NCBI GenBank assembly: GCA_027625915.1
Contig: JANTQA010000026.1
Coordinates: 4,526,001-4,590,000, forward strand
DNA from: Anaeramoeba flamelloides
Lineage: Eukaryota > Metamonada > Anaeramoebidae
DNA length: 64,000 nucleotides
Reading direction: 5' to 3'
Shown here in pieces: positions 1 to 11,926 of the stretch. Position numbers and translations under genes: made by a program. The notes under the pieces are model-generated. The model did no database searches. It saw only the letters and a list, made by a program, of their open reading frames with translations, and was not told the DNA's origin. Positions within the stretch are counted from its first letter, which is position 1. Each line of letters begins with the position of its first letter.

Positions 1-134
1 GTTATCACCCCTAAATTCCATATTTTTCTTTTCAAATTTGAGTTTTCAAGAAAGTAGGTTGTAATTGTTGATCAATATTTGTTATAAGGAAAATGAAGTG
101 AAAATTTTTCATGTTTATAATTCAAATACCTGTA
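1..134. repeat. Right part of a CTGGTATTTG-family TIR element, cut by window edge
   Basis: The stretch ends in a sequence matching the right arm of the complete element at 2106-2268: a GAAGTGAAAA block, then ATTCAAATACC and TGTA. Its left part (TTCCATATTTTTCTTTTCAA) matches the interior of that element. The left terminus lies outside the window. Confidence 0.55.
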
Positions 135-1197
135 TAAAAAGAAATCTAGCCAAGCACATTGTTTTACTACTAAAAACGTAAACAAAAACTCATAAAATTG
201 ATTTTGGTAGAAAACAAAAAAAAGAAATGAATAGATGGTGATGGACTTTTTATTGATGTAATATGTGAGATCTAAGATATTTTTATTCATATATGTTTTT
301 TGAGAAAAACAAAAAATTTAAAACGAAAAAAAAAAAAAAAAAAAAAGTTAATACACTCTTGTTGCATTTGTTTTGGTCAAAAATTTAAAAACAATTCAAA
401 GAAGAAGACTTATTGAAAAAACTCGAAACTGAAAAATGTTTTGTAAAAAAGTATGACTGTTTAAAAAAAGTTAGAACTTTTAATAATATATATTGATTCT
501 CAAAATTAAAGCTTTTTGAAAGTTTTCTATTTTAATAAGGTGTGTGGACTTTTCTTACAACAAGTGCTTTTCTTCCCACTTCAACATCTTTATCACCTTT
601 AATCCTTTATTCCTTACTTTATTCAAATAGAAAAATTTTAATTTTTGCAATTAACTGTTATTCGAATTATAAATGGAAAAAAATTTTTCAATTCCATTTC
701 TTTATTCTTATTTTACAAATAGAGTTTTTAAAGTAGTAGATTATAATGTGTGATAAATAATAAAAAAAAAAAGAGTACTATAAGGAAAATGAAGAGAAAA
801 TTTTTTCCTTTTCATTTTCAATTATTAAAAAAAAAAGCAAAAAAAAAAAGGTTTACATTAGTAAAATAACTGAGTGGGAAGATAATTTTGGTTTTTAAAA
901 TTTAAAAAATATGAGTCGGTATTTGTATGATTATTTTCAAAAATATTACAAAAAATTTAGGATCTCGTTTTCAGAAATCCGAAAAGTTAATGATTGAAAA
1001 GGATGAGTTAGTCGGGAAAACTTTTTCAATATACCTTTTGTTTACTTTAAAAAAATAAACTGATTTAAAGGGTGTTCTGTTCACAAACAAAACTCAAATT
1101 GATAAAGATTAGAAAATTATTTCAACTTAAAAAACAATTTTTAAAAGAAAAAAATAAATCGAAAAAAAAAATGATCAAGTAAAGAAAACCAATAAGA
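135..1197. other. Gene-poor AT-rich stretch with a decayed CTGGTATTTG-family copy near 655-835
   Basis: No convincing coding sequence. At about 655 there is CTGTTATTCGAATTATAAAT followed by a TTTTCAATTCCATTTC block, and near 780-830 an inverted AAGGAAAATGAAGAGAAAAT block. These resemble the two arms of the 163-bp TIR element at 2106-2268 but are well diverged. If the exon at 1204-1408 is real, its downstream exons should lie here, but none was found. Confidence 0.4.
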
Positions 1198-1203
1198 ACT
1201 TAC

Positions 1204-1408
1204 TTGCTGAGATGCGACCAGGTTTGTGATTTCTAAACAAATGGTCTTTACCAACCCAACCTACTTCCTTCATAAATGTTGATGTAAAATCAACAATTTT
1301 GCCTTCTCCATTTAAAACTGCTACAGGAAGCTTTGAGTCTTCTAGTCTTTTTATATATTTTTTATAGTGCCTTTTTTTAATGTTATGACTATTTGCAGAA
1401 TTTCCCAT
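1204..1408 (-). CDS. First exon of a PAS-domain-like protein (partial)
   Basis: Starts at the ATG at 1408 (MGNSANS) and reads 68 codons to a consensus donor GTAAGT at 1203-1198. The segment LPVAVLNGEGKIVDFTSTFM followed by KEVGW has the look of the first half of a PAS sensor domain, which typically runs as a short beta strand, an N/DxxG turn and a helix ending near a GW or GY. The N-terminus fits the N-myristoylation pattern (G at position 2, N at position 6), so membrane attachment is possible. Base composition is clearly richer in G+C than the flanks. No second exon could be found in the 1.2 kb remaining before the window edge. It may be a gene whose rest lies outside, or a fragment. The PAS call is from pattern only. 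Confidence 0.5.
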
Positions 1409-2103
1409 CGTAAAAAAAAAATTATTAGAAATAGAATAAAATAGTAAGTAAAAAGAAAAATTTCTTTGAAAAAAAAATGAAAAAATTTTTGATTGAGAAT
1501 TTCAAGTGAGAGACTATTGTTTTAGAAACTTTTCAAATCAAGTTTCGCGTGTTTAGCAAAAATACTGTTTTCATAGTGTGTGATCATCTGAAAATTTTTA
1601 TAATAATTACAAATTAAATAACTCTTTAAGAGACAAATATATAAACTCCAGAGCACTCACTAACCTTTATATTTGAAGTTATTTTGGGGATTTAAAGTCT
1701 TTCACTTGTAACCTTCTGTAAATCGATAAATAAATAGGTTCCATATCCCAAAAAGTAAAAAGCAAAAAGTAAAAAGTAAATGACTGAAAATTGAAAATTT
1801 TATTAATGGTAATTATTCAGTTGTTAAATAATAATTTGATGAGAAAATATCAATTATGAAAACTATTTTGTTTTTACATGAATAAAATAAAAGTTTTAAG
1901 GTCTTTTCTTGTAATCTTTTGTTGAAATAATTTTTTGCAAAATTTTGCTTTTGTTCTGAAGAGATTGAAAGTAAATTTTTTACACAAAAAAGTTTACCTT
2001 TATTTACAACAAATTCTCAATAATAAAACTTTTTTCACCAAATCTAAATTCATGAGAAGAGAGTTGGTATTTCGAATAAGTGTTCGATTTTTCTCTTTGG
2101 TAA
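1409..2103. other. AT-rich intergenic stretch
   Basis: No coding sequence recognised. It contains a short AGTAAAAAG-type tandem near 1757-1779. It would hold the promoter of the minus-strand exon ending at 1408, but no clear element is visible. Confidence 0.4.
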
Positions 2104-2270
2104 TACTGGTATTTGAATTCTAAATGGGAAAGAATTTTCACTTCCTTTTCCATATTTTTTTTTTCAAAATATAGTTCTTAAAGAAAGAGGTTCTCTATCT
2201 ATGTTCTCTTAAAAAAGAGAAATTAAAAATGAAGTGAAAAAAAATCCCATTTATTATTCAAATACCAGTA
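2104..2270. mobile_element. Short TIR element (MITE), CTGGTATTTG family, complete
   Basis: The left arm CTGGTATTTGAATTCTAAAT and the right arm, whose reverse complement begins CTGGTATTTGAATAATAAAT, match for about 45 bases around a loop of about 70. Each end is flanked by TA (2104-2105 and 2269-2270), the target typical of Tc1/mariner-type elements. There is no coding capacity in the 163 bp. A related copy lies in the Rab gene's long intron at 56662-56911. Confidence 0.75.
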
Positions 2271-3719
2271 AGAGACTCACGAGGACTCAAAAAGTTCAAA
2301 CAGTTGAACACGACTAGAACACCTAAAAAGCAGGCTCGGACAATGCTTACTTTATTATTTGGAATCATACTTGCAAAACTGACGTAATAAAAGTTTTTAT
2401 TTAAATTAAGATCCAGTTTACTTTTTTGGTAATTTGTTGAAAAAAGGTTAAGAAGTTCACCTTTTTTTTTTTTGAGGGTGTTAGAATTGTTGACTATTCA
2501 AAGATCAAGAGTTCAAAGTATTTGTGTAAAAAAAAATTTATTCATTCTTTGATTGAAATAATAACGAATTTTGGAAAAAACAATTTTTGATGAAATGTTC
2601 AGGCACAACACCACAATTTTCAAATATTTAACCAGTGGTAAATTCAGTAAGTGATCAAAACAGTTGGTATAAAGCTGAAATATAAAGTGTAAATCAAAAA
2701 TAATTTAAAGGTTTCTATTTTTTCGAAATAAAATTGGTTTTTAAAAAATAAACGAGACACCATAAATATTTGAGACAATGATAAATATACTGATCACATA
2801 ATCTATGAAGCACCCACACATGCTTTTTAAACATCATCAACAATAATAAGAAAGTTAACATTCTCTATTATCGATCAAGACTTGTTTGCCCTAATAATAT
2901 TTTCAGTTAACAGTACTTTTGTCTTAAACCCAATTCAAACAAGAAACAATCTTTCCAATTTTTTTCTAAGCATTTAAAAATCATTTTGGGTAAGGTATTA
3001 ACATTTCTCGAATTAAAAAAAAAAATACAAATCACTGTAGAAAAATGGCAGTATGTCCAAAAAGCGAGAATTTACACATTTGTTTGCAGTGCAAAGAAAT
3101 ACCATTTTTGGTAAATACATAACATTTTTACATTGTTTAATTTCCCTGTTAAGATTTCAAATCTTTGTTAATCTTTTCTGGTTTGGTTTGTTTACCATTA
3201 ATAATTTTATTTGGAATTATAGTTTCAATTTTGTATTTGAGAAAAAAGTCAGAATTTGAAAAAAATAATTTCATCCAAAATAATTAAAAAATATACTTTG
3301 GTATTTTTTTTTTAAAAATTGTTTACCTGAATCTTTGAATTTCAGATCAAAGAGTTCTATTTTTTAAAGACTTTAAAAGATATTTCTCACTTTTCTTGAA
3401 AAATTTTATTAGGAAAAAGTTAATTGAAATTTGCTTGATGAATATACAAAAGTATCTGGTAAACAAAAAAAAATAGAAATATTGATAAACACTCTTTTGT
3501 TCTTTCAAATTGATTGTTAAAAATGAAAATATTGAAAAAGTGTGTCAATTGTTCTGAATGTCGTTTTTGAGAGAAAAAAATAACTTTTTAAATAATTTTT
3601 TTAATCCTGACTTATTTTCATAACAATTAAAAGGTTATTAGATTATACCCCAATTTAAATCCTATTTTGTCGTCGAAAAATATTCCAAGTGTTCTTATTT
3701 TTTTAAAAAATTTTAAGAT
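2271..3719. other. AT-rich intergenic stretch without recognisable genes
   Basis: Only short, low-complexity reading frames (for example 3053-3259, plus) are present, with no domain pattern and no convincing splice sites. Nothing else recognised. Confidence 0.4.
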
Positions 3720-3918
3720 TACCGTCACTTGGGTTAAGACACAAACTTTCAACAAAATTAAAGGTACAAAAAAATCTCAAATTAATGCAGATTTTTTGGA
3801 ATTTTTTTTTACTCAAATAATTTTCCTCGAATCTGAATTTTTCAGCCTTATCTTTGTGATTTTTTTGATGCTTTAAACTTCATTGTGAGTTTGTGACTTA
3901 AAAGTGGAACTGAATGTA
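3720..3918. mobile_element. Diverged CAGTCAG-family foldback MITE
   Basis: The left arm is recognisable from AAGACACAAACTTTCAAC onward, and the right arm from TTGTGACTTAAAAGTGGAAC to a terminal CTGAATG plus TA. The arms are less similar to each other than in the young copies at 53665-53860 and 53990-54185, so this looks like an older insertion. Confidence 0.6.
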
Positions 3919-4667
3919 TTGAAAAAAATATCTAACATGAAACTATTTCAAGATAAGACTTTTCATTATTATATTAGCAAAATTCCTCTTTTATTTCAAA
4001 TATTTAGAATTAAATCTCTTTTTTTAATATCTAAATTTTTTATACTCAAGTAATAAACCAACCAAAAGTTCACTAAAGTGTGATTTCTATAGAATACTGA
4101 TTTAATTGTTAGTAACATAAATAGATCTACTTTATTTTGAAAAACAATAGCTTTAATCGAAGTTTTCGAGAAGTTCGGAAAATGATAATTTTTATTATGG
4201 TTTTTTGATTGAACGAATGGTGTTTTGAACAAGTATAATTTGATTAATAATCATTTTAATAAGTGATAAGTTATAATTTCAAAAGTTTGATTCTTATAAA
4301 AAAGGAATTGATATTATATATTTGCAAATTAAAAAAAGTTTTCCTAAAATTCACAATTAAAAATCTTTTCCTGGGTTATTTTTATTTCAATTATTTTTTT
4401 CAATAATGTATTAACAGGATGCCCATGAAAAGTTTAACCCCTGTTTCTTAATCAAACATATGTTTTTTGTTATCAAGACCTAAATATTAAAAGATTCAAA
4501 GAAACTGTAAATAAACCACAAGTTAATATGGTATTGATTTCTTCGAGTTCTTTTCTTTAAAAAGAAATCCTAAAAATAAAGGATCAAATTAGAAAATTTG
4601 ACTCAAAAAATATTAGTAAATTTTTGAGAGTAAATTTTAATCTTTCGAAAATCAAAAAAAATTAAAA

Positions 4668-4867
4668 CAGTCAGTTTCCGATTTAAGACACAAACTTTTA
4701 ACAAAATTTAAGGTGCAACAAATAATCCCAAATTAAGGATCAAAAATCCGCTTCTAGTAAAATTATTTGAGTAAAAAAAAAATTCCAAAAAATCTGCATT
4801 AATTTGAGATTTTTTTGTACCTTTAATTTTGTTGAAAGTTTGTGTCTTAAAAGTGAAACTGACTGTA
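4668..4867. mobile_element. CAGTCAG-family foldback MITE inside repeat X
   Basis: Begins CAGTCAGTTTCCGATTTAAG and ends in AAAAGTGAAACTGACTG plus TA, with long inverted arms and an AT-rich centre. Length is 198 bp. It sits where the paralogous repeat at 8690-9300 has no such sequence. Confidence 0.8.
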
Positions 4868-4971
4868 AAATAAATTGTAAAAAAAAAAATCCTAAAAATC
4901 TACATTAATTTGAGTTTTTTTTGTTCATAAAATGTCGTTGAAAGTTTGTGTCTTAAAAGCGAAACTGACTG
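4868..4971. mobile_element. Half copy (centre plus right arm) of the CAGTCAG-family MITE
   Basis: Directly adjoins the full copy at 4668-4865. It has the AT-rich centre and a right arm ending AAGCGAAACTGACTG, but no left arm. It could come from local duplication of a half element or from a truncated neighbouring insertion. Confidence 0.65.
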
Positions 4972-5220
4972 TGAAAAATAGCAAAAAATTAAATTTATAA
5001 ACAATATTCTATTATTTCATATGACAAAGTTTCTCAAAAAAAAAAAAAAGAGTTTTCCTTCACAATTGAATTAAACTTGAGTTTGCCACTTAGATGATTT
5101 ATTGAATGTTCCATTGGAACTAGAAGAAAAAAATATACGGATTATATTTTGAGACAGGGATTATCTAATCATTATACATAAATTATTTTGATAAATTTTG
5201 GCTACTTTTTAATTTTAACA

Positions 5221-6025
5221 AATAGATCTTTCTTTTTGTTTTAATAAGCAATATATATGTTGATTCTGATAATTTAATGATTTAATTAAATTTATCAATT
5301 TTTTTTTAAAATTAGAAAATAGTATTTTACCTCATTCTATGAAATTTTGATATTGTGATAACCAATTTTGAACGATCCAAATTTTTAAACAACGAACCAG
5401 ACCCAATAAGAGTTTAACTCTTGGTAAACCAATTTAATTTTGAAATTAAAATTACTTGTAACTGAATTATACATGTGATTAATTTTCACTCCTTGTTTAA
5501 TTTCCTTTTTTAAAATAGAGTTTTTAAATTACAGGCAACTTCTTTGAGAACTATAATTATTACAGAGCTTCCAACCCTACCACGAAATCTATGATAAACA
5601 GAAAATTCATTTTCTGTATCATACTTGCCTTTTTATGACAGAATTTTATGGTTATGTGATAGCCTATTACAAACCGTGGAATTTTATAATAAAACATAAA
5701 TTTCACAAAGAGAAAATAGAATAAAATTTGAATTTTTGAATATAAACCTTTTTAAATGATCAATAATTGTTAAAAAAATTTTCAGGTTTTTGGTGGATCC
5801 TTAATTTCTAAATACCTTAAAATCAAAAGGCAAGACAATTTCAAAGAAATTATCAAATTTGATCTCCGATCTTTGGCAACTTTTTTTTTTAGATTTTCAA
5901 ATTTTGTTTTCAAAAAACAAGATTTTTTTTCTGGATCTTTCAAATAGGAAATTTTTTTAAAAAACCTAAGTCAAACCATAAAATGTATATGATATCATAT
6001 AACCGAAGATTATTTTTTTTTTTTG
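5221..6025. other. AT-rich intergenic stretch
   Basis: No gene recognised. A TTTAATTTCCTTTTTTAAAATAGAG block at about 5498-5522 is reminiscent of the inside of the CTGGTATTTG elements, but no arms can be defined. Confidence 0.3.
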
Positions 6026-6543
6026 TAAACTAAATTTCATAATAAATGGCCCTTGTTACATTTGAATTTTGAGTTGTTTTTATATCATTTGGCAGTTTTT
6101 CCCCTCACATTGAAAAGTTTGAAAATCAATCATTTTTTCTCTTTTTTATTTTTTCCACAGTGTTTTGTTAAAATGGAAAATTAAAATGAAAAATTGGAAA
6201 GAAGTAACAGATGAATTAATGTAAAAAATTTGTTTAAAATATGAAAAAGAGATTAGATTTATTTATTTAAATGAAAGGAGAATCGATTAATGGGTTTTAT
6301 TAATTTTTTAAATTTTCTATTTTTTATGTAATGCTTCTTTCAAAATAAATGGCCCATTTTTTTATAACTGTTTTTTTTATTTTTTTTTTCTTTTATTTTT
6401 AGACAAAAAATTAATATCTCTTGAGTATAGTATTGAATATTAAAACCGAAATTTTTATATTATAATAGATAACTTCAATTATTAAAAATATTTTTATTTG
6501 AAATTTGATTTTTAATGCGCTAATTATTTTGAAAGGGAGTTTA
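6026..6543. mobile_element. 514-bp TA-flanked TIR element, AACTAAAATTC family, older copy
   Basis: The left end is AACTAAATTTCATAATAAAT followed by GGCCC. The right end reads as a diverged reverse complement (AACTCCCTTTCAAAATAATT, then AGCGC). TA flanks each end. The interior is homologous to 34664-35175, for example the shared TCATTTTTTCTCTTTTTTAT and GAAAGAAGTAAC blocks. No coding capacity is conserved. Confidence 0.7.
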
Positions 6544-7270
6544 TTTAACTGAGATAAAAAGTCAATTTCTATGTCTGTCAAATTTCACACTAGGTTTGGA
6601 ACAGCTGTGTCTAGTATTTGTTTCTCAAAAAATTGAACCAAATTTTCATTCAGCTCTCAAAAAAATTTTTTATTAATCATGTAATTTTTTAACAGTTTAT
6701 TACTGTAAACAAGTTTGTTTTGTTTACTTCCCTTTAAGAATTGGGAACTTGATGACTATGTAATGAAATCCTTGTGATGAAATTTTTTTAAAAGCTAAAT
6801 TGAAAATTTAGATCTTTTTATTATAAAATTAACAGTATTCTTAAACCCAGATTATAGTCTTTGTGGAATGAATTATTTTGATGATTCTAAATAAAATTCT
6901 CAATATATAAAAATTAAAATTACACCCTTTATTCAATATCTATAAATATATTCAAAATTTTAATTTAGTGAGAAATTCTGATTGCAGAAAGCTATTTAAA
7001 AAAGTTCATTTTTTTAAGCAACCAATAAAATATATACAAATTTGCAGATAGATCAAAAAAGAACAAAATTACAAAGTTTTACACCTCTAAACAAGAAAAT
7101 CTTTTTTTCACATGTCAAGAGTTTTAAACCTTAATAAAATACAAATCAAAAAAATTTCAAAATACATTTTTTCTTGAAAGAAAATACAATTAAGATTTGG
7201 GGAGTTTTAAGTAATCAAGCATTAACATTAAAAACAGTAGAGAGAGAAAATTAGGAAACAACCCTTTGTT
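6544..7270. other. AT-rich intergenic stretch
   Basis: No coding sequence, RNA gene or clear repeat boundary recognised. Confidence 0.3.
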
Positions 7271-7477
7271 TTGTTTTATTACAAGACGGAACAAACAATA
7301 AAGAAAATCCTTGTTTTGTTTAAAGAATTGCTAGTTAAAATTCCAGACAATAGCGATTCGTTATTGAATTTGTTTGAAAGTAGCTGGAGAATTAAAAAAC
7401 TGATTTGTGAGGTCAATTTTATGCAATTCATAAAAAACGATCATTCCTTTGCGAGAAAAAAAACATCGAAAAATTAA
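7271..7477 (+). CDS. Weak reading frame, possible exon or gene fragment
   Basis: An open frame of about 68 residues with a helical, mixed-charge stretch (ILVLFKELLVKIPDNSDSLL) that is less low-complexity than most open frames here. There is no ATG at its start, no recognised domain and no confident splice sites. It could be a decayed exon or chance. It lies on the strand opposite the ORF at 7663-8088 and is not obviously part of that gene. Confidence 0.2.
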   Translation: MFYYKTEQTIKKILVLFKELLVKIPDNSDSLLNLFESSWRIKKLICEVNFMQFIKNDHSFARKKTSKN

Positions 7478-7662
7478 AAAAAAAAATTAACGTACAAAAA
7501 CACAAAAAAAGAAAAAAGAAAAAAGAATTTTTTCATTTAATGAAAGAACAAATAAACAAACAAAAGAAAAAAAAATTTTGTTTGAAGGAAAAAAAAAAAA
7601 GGAACTTTTCAAAAAAAAAGTTTGGTTATTTTTTTCTTGAATCCAAAAAATCATGTCTAAAA

Positions 7663-8088
7663 TTAGTTGTCAAGGTTGGAAATGATCTGATACGTATCTT
7701 TTTTTTTGAGATCAAAAGTATTCATTTTTGTACTAAAGCGGATGTCTGGGAGCGAATCACCTCGTACACCTCTTTTGTTTAAATATTCAACAACCTCTTC
7801 GAGATTACTAAAAGAAAGGTAATCGTTTTGCAAAAGCTGTGAAGTTTCCTCTGGCTTGATTGTGGTTTGAATTCGATCGGTATGGTTTGTTTGGGGATCG
7901 AAAACAGAAAATTTTACTTCTGGTAAATTATCAAGTTTTGTGAATTTGACCACTGGCTCGTCATTCTTTTCAGGAATTTCTTTGTTTGGGTAGATCTTTT
8001 TGGTGCTTTCGTTAATAGATCCATATTTGAGAACTAAATTTCGAAATTCTTTCTTTTGGCTTTGATTTGGTTTTTGTGGAGTTTCCAT
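7663..8088 (-). CDS. Unrecognised 141-residue protein
   Basis: The ATG at 8088 (METPQKPNQ) follows a T-rich run and opens an uninterrupted frame of 141 codons to TAA. The frame continues upstream to 8148, but that part (FYTCLLTFFFFT) is low complexity and probably untranslated. Composition is clearly richer in G+C than the flanks, and residue usage is balanced, which supports real coding. Residues 1-15 are polar. A Lys/Glu/Pro-rich part follows. Residues of about 85-110 contain SFSNLEEVVEYLNKRGVRGD, which looks like a structured amphipathic helix with a turn. I see no signal peptide, membrane segment, zinc ligands or nucleotide-binding motif. The frame may be a whole small gene or the first exon of one. 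No function is proposed. Confidence 0.55.
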   Translation of the reverse strand: METPQKPNQSQKKEFRNLVLKYGSINESTKKIYPNKEIPEKNDEPVVKFTKLDNLPEVKFSVFDPQTNHTDRIQTTIKPEETSQLLQNDYLSFSNLEEVVEYLNKRGVRGDSLPDIRFSTKMNTFDLKKKDTYQIISNLDN

Positions 8089-8148
8089 TTCGAGTGTAAA
8101 AAAAAAAAAAGTTAATAAACAAGTATAAAAAATGGAATGTTCGAACAT

Positions 8149-8689
8149 TACAAATTGGAAATTAATTACATTACAACCTGAAATTCTTGAAATATCCTGA
8201 AAAGAATTGTTTCTAGGGTTGAAAATTTAGATTCGAGACATTGATTATAAAGTAGACTATTTTTATGTTTTTTTCATTTGAATTGCAAAATATTTGAGAG
8301 AATATTCTTCACACTCACAGAGTAACTTACACTTTCAAAATCAGTAATGAAAGTAATCAACTTTTTGTTTATAAAAATAAAAAAGATTTAAGGTGGTGAT
8401 TTTATTCAGTTAAAATATAAAAATTCAAAATCTGAAAAAATCCACAAAACTAAATGAAAAGATATAAAAACTCTGTTATTTTTTGTTTTCTCTTTCTACT
8501 TATTGAATGATGATGTTTTGTTTTTAAATTTAATTTTTAGTATATTTCAGAAAGTTTTTTGATGCTAATAATTAAAACAAAATTTTGTTCAATAAGATCT
8601 AAGATGCAAAAAATAAATTTTAATATAAGAATTTGTGGTTCTCTCTGATAATTAAAAATTAAAAAGAATAAGATAAAAAACGGTGTTTT
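8149..8689. other. AT-rich intergenic stretch upstream of the minus-strand ORF
   Basis: Would contain the promoter of the ORF starting at 8088. No recognisable element. Confidence 0.3.
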
Positions 8690-9300
8690 TGGAGATAATT
8701 CCCCTTTTACATAGAATATTTTGAACCATTATATATTGTAGAGATTTTTCACAGATCTAATATGATTTGTGGGTTAAAAACTACTGTTGTGTAAATAATG
8801 TGCGAAAAAAGTTTAATCTGTGTTTCAGAATAAAAGGATGTGTTTCTTGTTTTATTGTTAAAGATTACCTAAGCATTAACCAATCAAAGAAATCAACAAT
8901 AAACCCATAAGTAAATCAGGTACTGGTTTCTTTAAGTTCTCTTATTTAAAAAAGAAATTCTAAAAATATCAGATCATGTTGGAAAATTTATCTCAAAAAA
9001 ATGAAGTAAATTTTTGAGAGAATATTTTTATCATCAAAAAAAACAAAAAATTTCAATAAAAAACTAGGAAAAATATGAAAAATTTTGCTCTAATTGCATT
9101 CCTATTTAAAATTTACTTGAAACATCAAGTAGTTTACTTCTATAAACTGATTTGAACCTTAGGTATACTATGGGAAAGTGAAATGGATACCTCCTTTGAA
9201 CACGAAGAAAATAACACACGTATTATATTTTGAAACACAGATTTTAGTCATTTGGAACACATTATTTTGATCAGTATAAGCTAAATTTCAAAAATAGGGG
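8690..9300. repeat. Dispersed repeat Y, pair of repeat X (4240-5220)
   Basis: Matches 4240-5220 block by block but lacks the MITE sequence present there. The junction at about 9045-9065 corresponds to the place where the MITEs entered repeat X. Diverged, without a conserved frame. Confidence 0.55.
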
Positions 9301-11329
9301 TAGATTTTTCATCAGAAAAAAATTTGTTTAATTGTTTTATTTTTTTGAATAATAATGTATTTTGCTAAAGTGCTTTGAGATAATAGCTAATATAGATAGA
9401 TAAATAAAAATAGAGTGTAATAATTTTATTTTTTGAAAGAAAAATTTGAAAAATATAAATAATAATAATAAAGTTTGCCCCTAATTTTGAAATTTGGCTT
9501 ATATGTTTTCCAAGGTTAATAAAGATTAGTTTTATAACTATTAATTTTTTTATTGATTTAAAAGAAAATTTAATTAAGAAATCTTGACTTTATCTTTAAA
9601 TTTTTTTTTTTTTTTTTTTCAAAATCTCAGAGTTGGGTAAAACAAATTGATTAGCACAATCAAAATTGGAAATTTACCTTTAAAGGGTTCGAAAATCAAA
9701 ATCCTTAGGTTATTCTTATTTTCCACTCTACATTAACATATTCTAGAGTTTAGGAAAATGCATAGGAACAGCTTGGAAATAAAGTAAAAAGTTAAGTACT
9801 CAGTATTGAAAAAATTAGTTTTTAAATTTAACATGTTTTGTTCCAAAAATTTGTGAATTTTTTGCTTCAATTAATGTTTTTTTTTTTTTTTTTTCATTAA
9901 AAATCTCCTCTTTGTAATATTTTTATTGTTTTTTTATAGATATTCTTTTAAAAAATTTTCTCTATTTAGACTCTCCAATTTCATTTCCCAAAGAAAGGGG
10001 GTTTAATTATGGTTCTTATGATTAGTGAGTAATGGGTGTATTTACTAAAAATACCGCTCAAATGAATTCTTCAGATACATAATAAACACAGTCCTTTAAT
10101 ATTGGTTAAGGTGTTTAAGAGAGAATGTTCAAAATGAATTATTCTTTGACACAAAAAAAATTATCCTTTAATTTTAGTGAAGACTCTTGAGATATTTTAT
10201 CCAAATGAAAAGAAATATTTTCCCAAAAAAATATTTTTTTATAATTTTTATTTTTTCTTCTCTAGAGTAAATGATCATTAATTACAAAGTAACCATGAAG
10301 AGTGGTATTTATTTATCTTGGAATAATTGAATTATACCTATTTTTTGTATTAAAGATACATAAAAAGCTTAAAAAAAAATAAAAAATTATTGTAAAAAAA
10401 TTGTTTTTATGTGTGTTTTAATGCTTTTTAAATAATGTATCAAAATTAGAATAAATTGATAAAAACCAAAAATAATACATTTTTTTTCAAAAAAAAGTGA
10501 TTTAAAACTTTATATAAAAGATTTTATTCACGTTAATAGAATATTAAAGGTAATAATTGTATTATATATTCACAATTTATTTATAAAGTATGATCTGAAA
10601 TAGATCAAATATAAAAAATGCTATTTATTTTTTACATGGTTTTTTTTTTTTTTTGGATAGGTTATTGTTGCTTGATTCAATTTGATACATTATAATATAT
10701 TCACAAAAAATATGAAACTTGTTAGTAATTTAATGTTATCTATAAATTTATTTTAGATTTAAAAAATGATAAAAGTATTTTCGAGAAAAAAATAAATTGG
10801 AAAATAAAAATATTTTATGTAACACCCAACAAAAAAAAATTATAAAAATAAAAATAAAAATAAATATCTCTATTTATTTATTAAATGGGATTTATTGGTA
10901 TTTAAAAGATCAATTAGATTAAGAAATTTACTCTATTTTATTTATATACTTGAAAATATCCCTTTTGATAATTAAAACGAAAATTTATTTAAAAAAATTT
11001 TTTTTATATTAAAAACTAAATTTTTTCCACCTGTTGAATTGAAGAAAAAAGTGTGACTGTTTTATTAGAAATTTAGTGGAAGTGATTAATTTTTGTTAAA
11101 AAACAATATTAATTCATAAATTTCATTGTAATAAATATTCTACTGAAGAGGATTAGTTACCTTATTGTGATAAAAAAAGAAATCTTTTTGGTATCTGATT
11201 TTTTTTTTCAATCCAGTTTTGGTTTAAAAATGGATCAGTTAACATCTTCTCAACGACTGTTTAATTAGTATTTTTTTTTCTAAAATCAAAATATTCCAAA
11301 TATAAAACTCAAAAAAGAAAAACATATTA
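9301..11329. other. 2-kb extremely AT-rich stretch without genes
   Basis: Homopolymer T and A runs (for example around 9600-9620 and 9878-9895) and short A/T words. No open frame with balanced composition. Nothing else recognised. Confidence 0.4.
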
Positions 11330-11840
11330 TTAAAATAATAAATTTAGTAAATTCTTGAAAATGATGAATAACATATATACTTTTTTTATTGGAAAGTAAA
11401 TTTTGTGAAATTTAAAAATTAAAATAATGTTATTATTTGCCCATTATTTATATTCCAATTCAAATTTTAACTAATAAAATTAATATAGGTATAGGTCATT
11501 TAATAAATTAAATTTTGAACAAAGTTTATAAATGAAATTCGATTTTAATAAGTAAAAAAAAATCATAATTATTAAAAAAATTGAAAAAAGTAGTTTTTCC
11601 TTTTCAAAATATGAAAAAAAGATTTTAGAGGAATTTTGAATTTTTAACATTTTTTATAAGACTATTTCGTCTTATTTACATGAATCCTTATCACTATTTA
11701 AATCTTTTTTCTGATTAAAAGAAAAACTTTTTTTGAATTTTGAATTTAAAATTACAAAATTCACAAATATCTTCAAGAAAATACCATATTAAAACAAAAA
11801 AAAACCTTTCTGACGAAAAAATATAAACATTTTACAGATT
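11330..11840. repeat. Dispersed AT-rich repeat, third copy (family of 22920-23900 and 62880-63920)
   Basis: Shares ordered blocks with the other two copies: AAATTCTTGAAAATGATGAA, a GGTATAGG(T/C)(C/G)ATT(T/A)AATAAAT block, and AAATATCTTCAAGAAA near its right side. Shorter and more diverged than the other copies. Confidence 0.5.
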
Positions 11841-11899
11841 TGTTGATTAAAAACATCTTTAACAAAATATTTTGTTATTTTTCATTATCTGTTAAATAT

Positions 11900-11926
11900 T
11901 TATATATATATATATATATATATATT
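11900..11926. repeat. (TA)n microsatellite
   Basis: About 13 TA units, in an otherwise AT-rich non-coding region. Confidence 0.8.

Larger units (their letters stand above)
4240..5220. repeat. Dispersed repeat X (pair of 8690-9300), interrupted by MITE insertions
   Basis: Several blocks match 8690-9300 in the same order, including AATAAACCACAAG with AATAAACCCATAAG, AGTAAATTTTTGAGAG in both, and GGATTATATTTTGAGACA with GTATTATATTTTGAAACA. The two copies differ mainly because this one carries foldback MITE sequence at 4668-4971. No open frame is conserved. The nature of the repeat is unknown. Confidence 0.55.
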
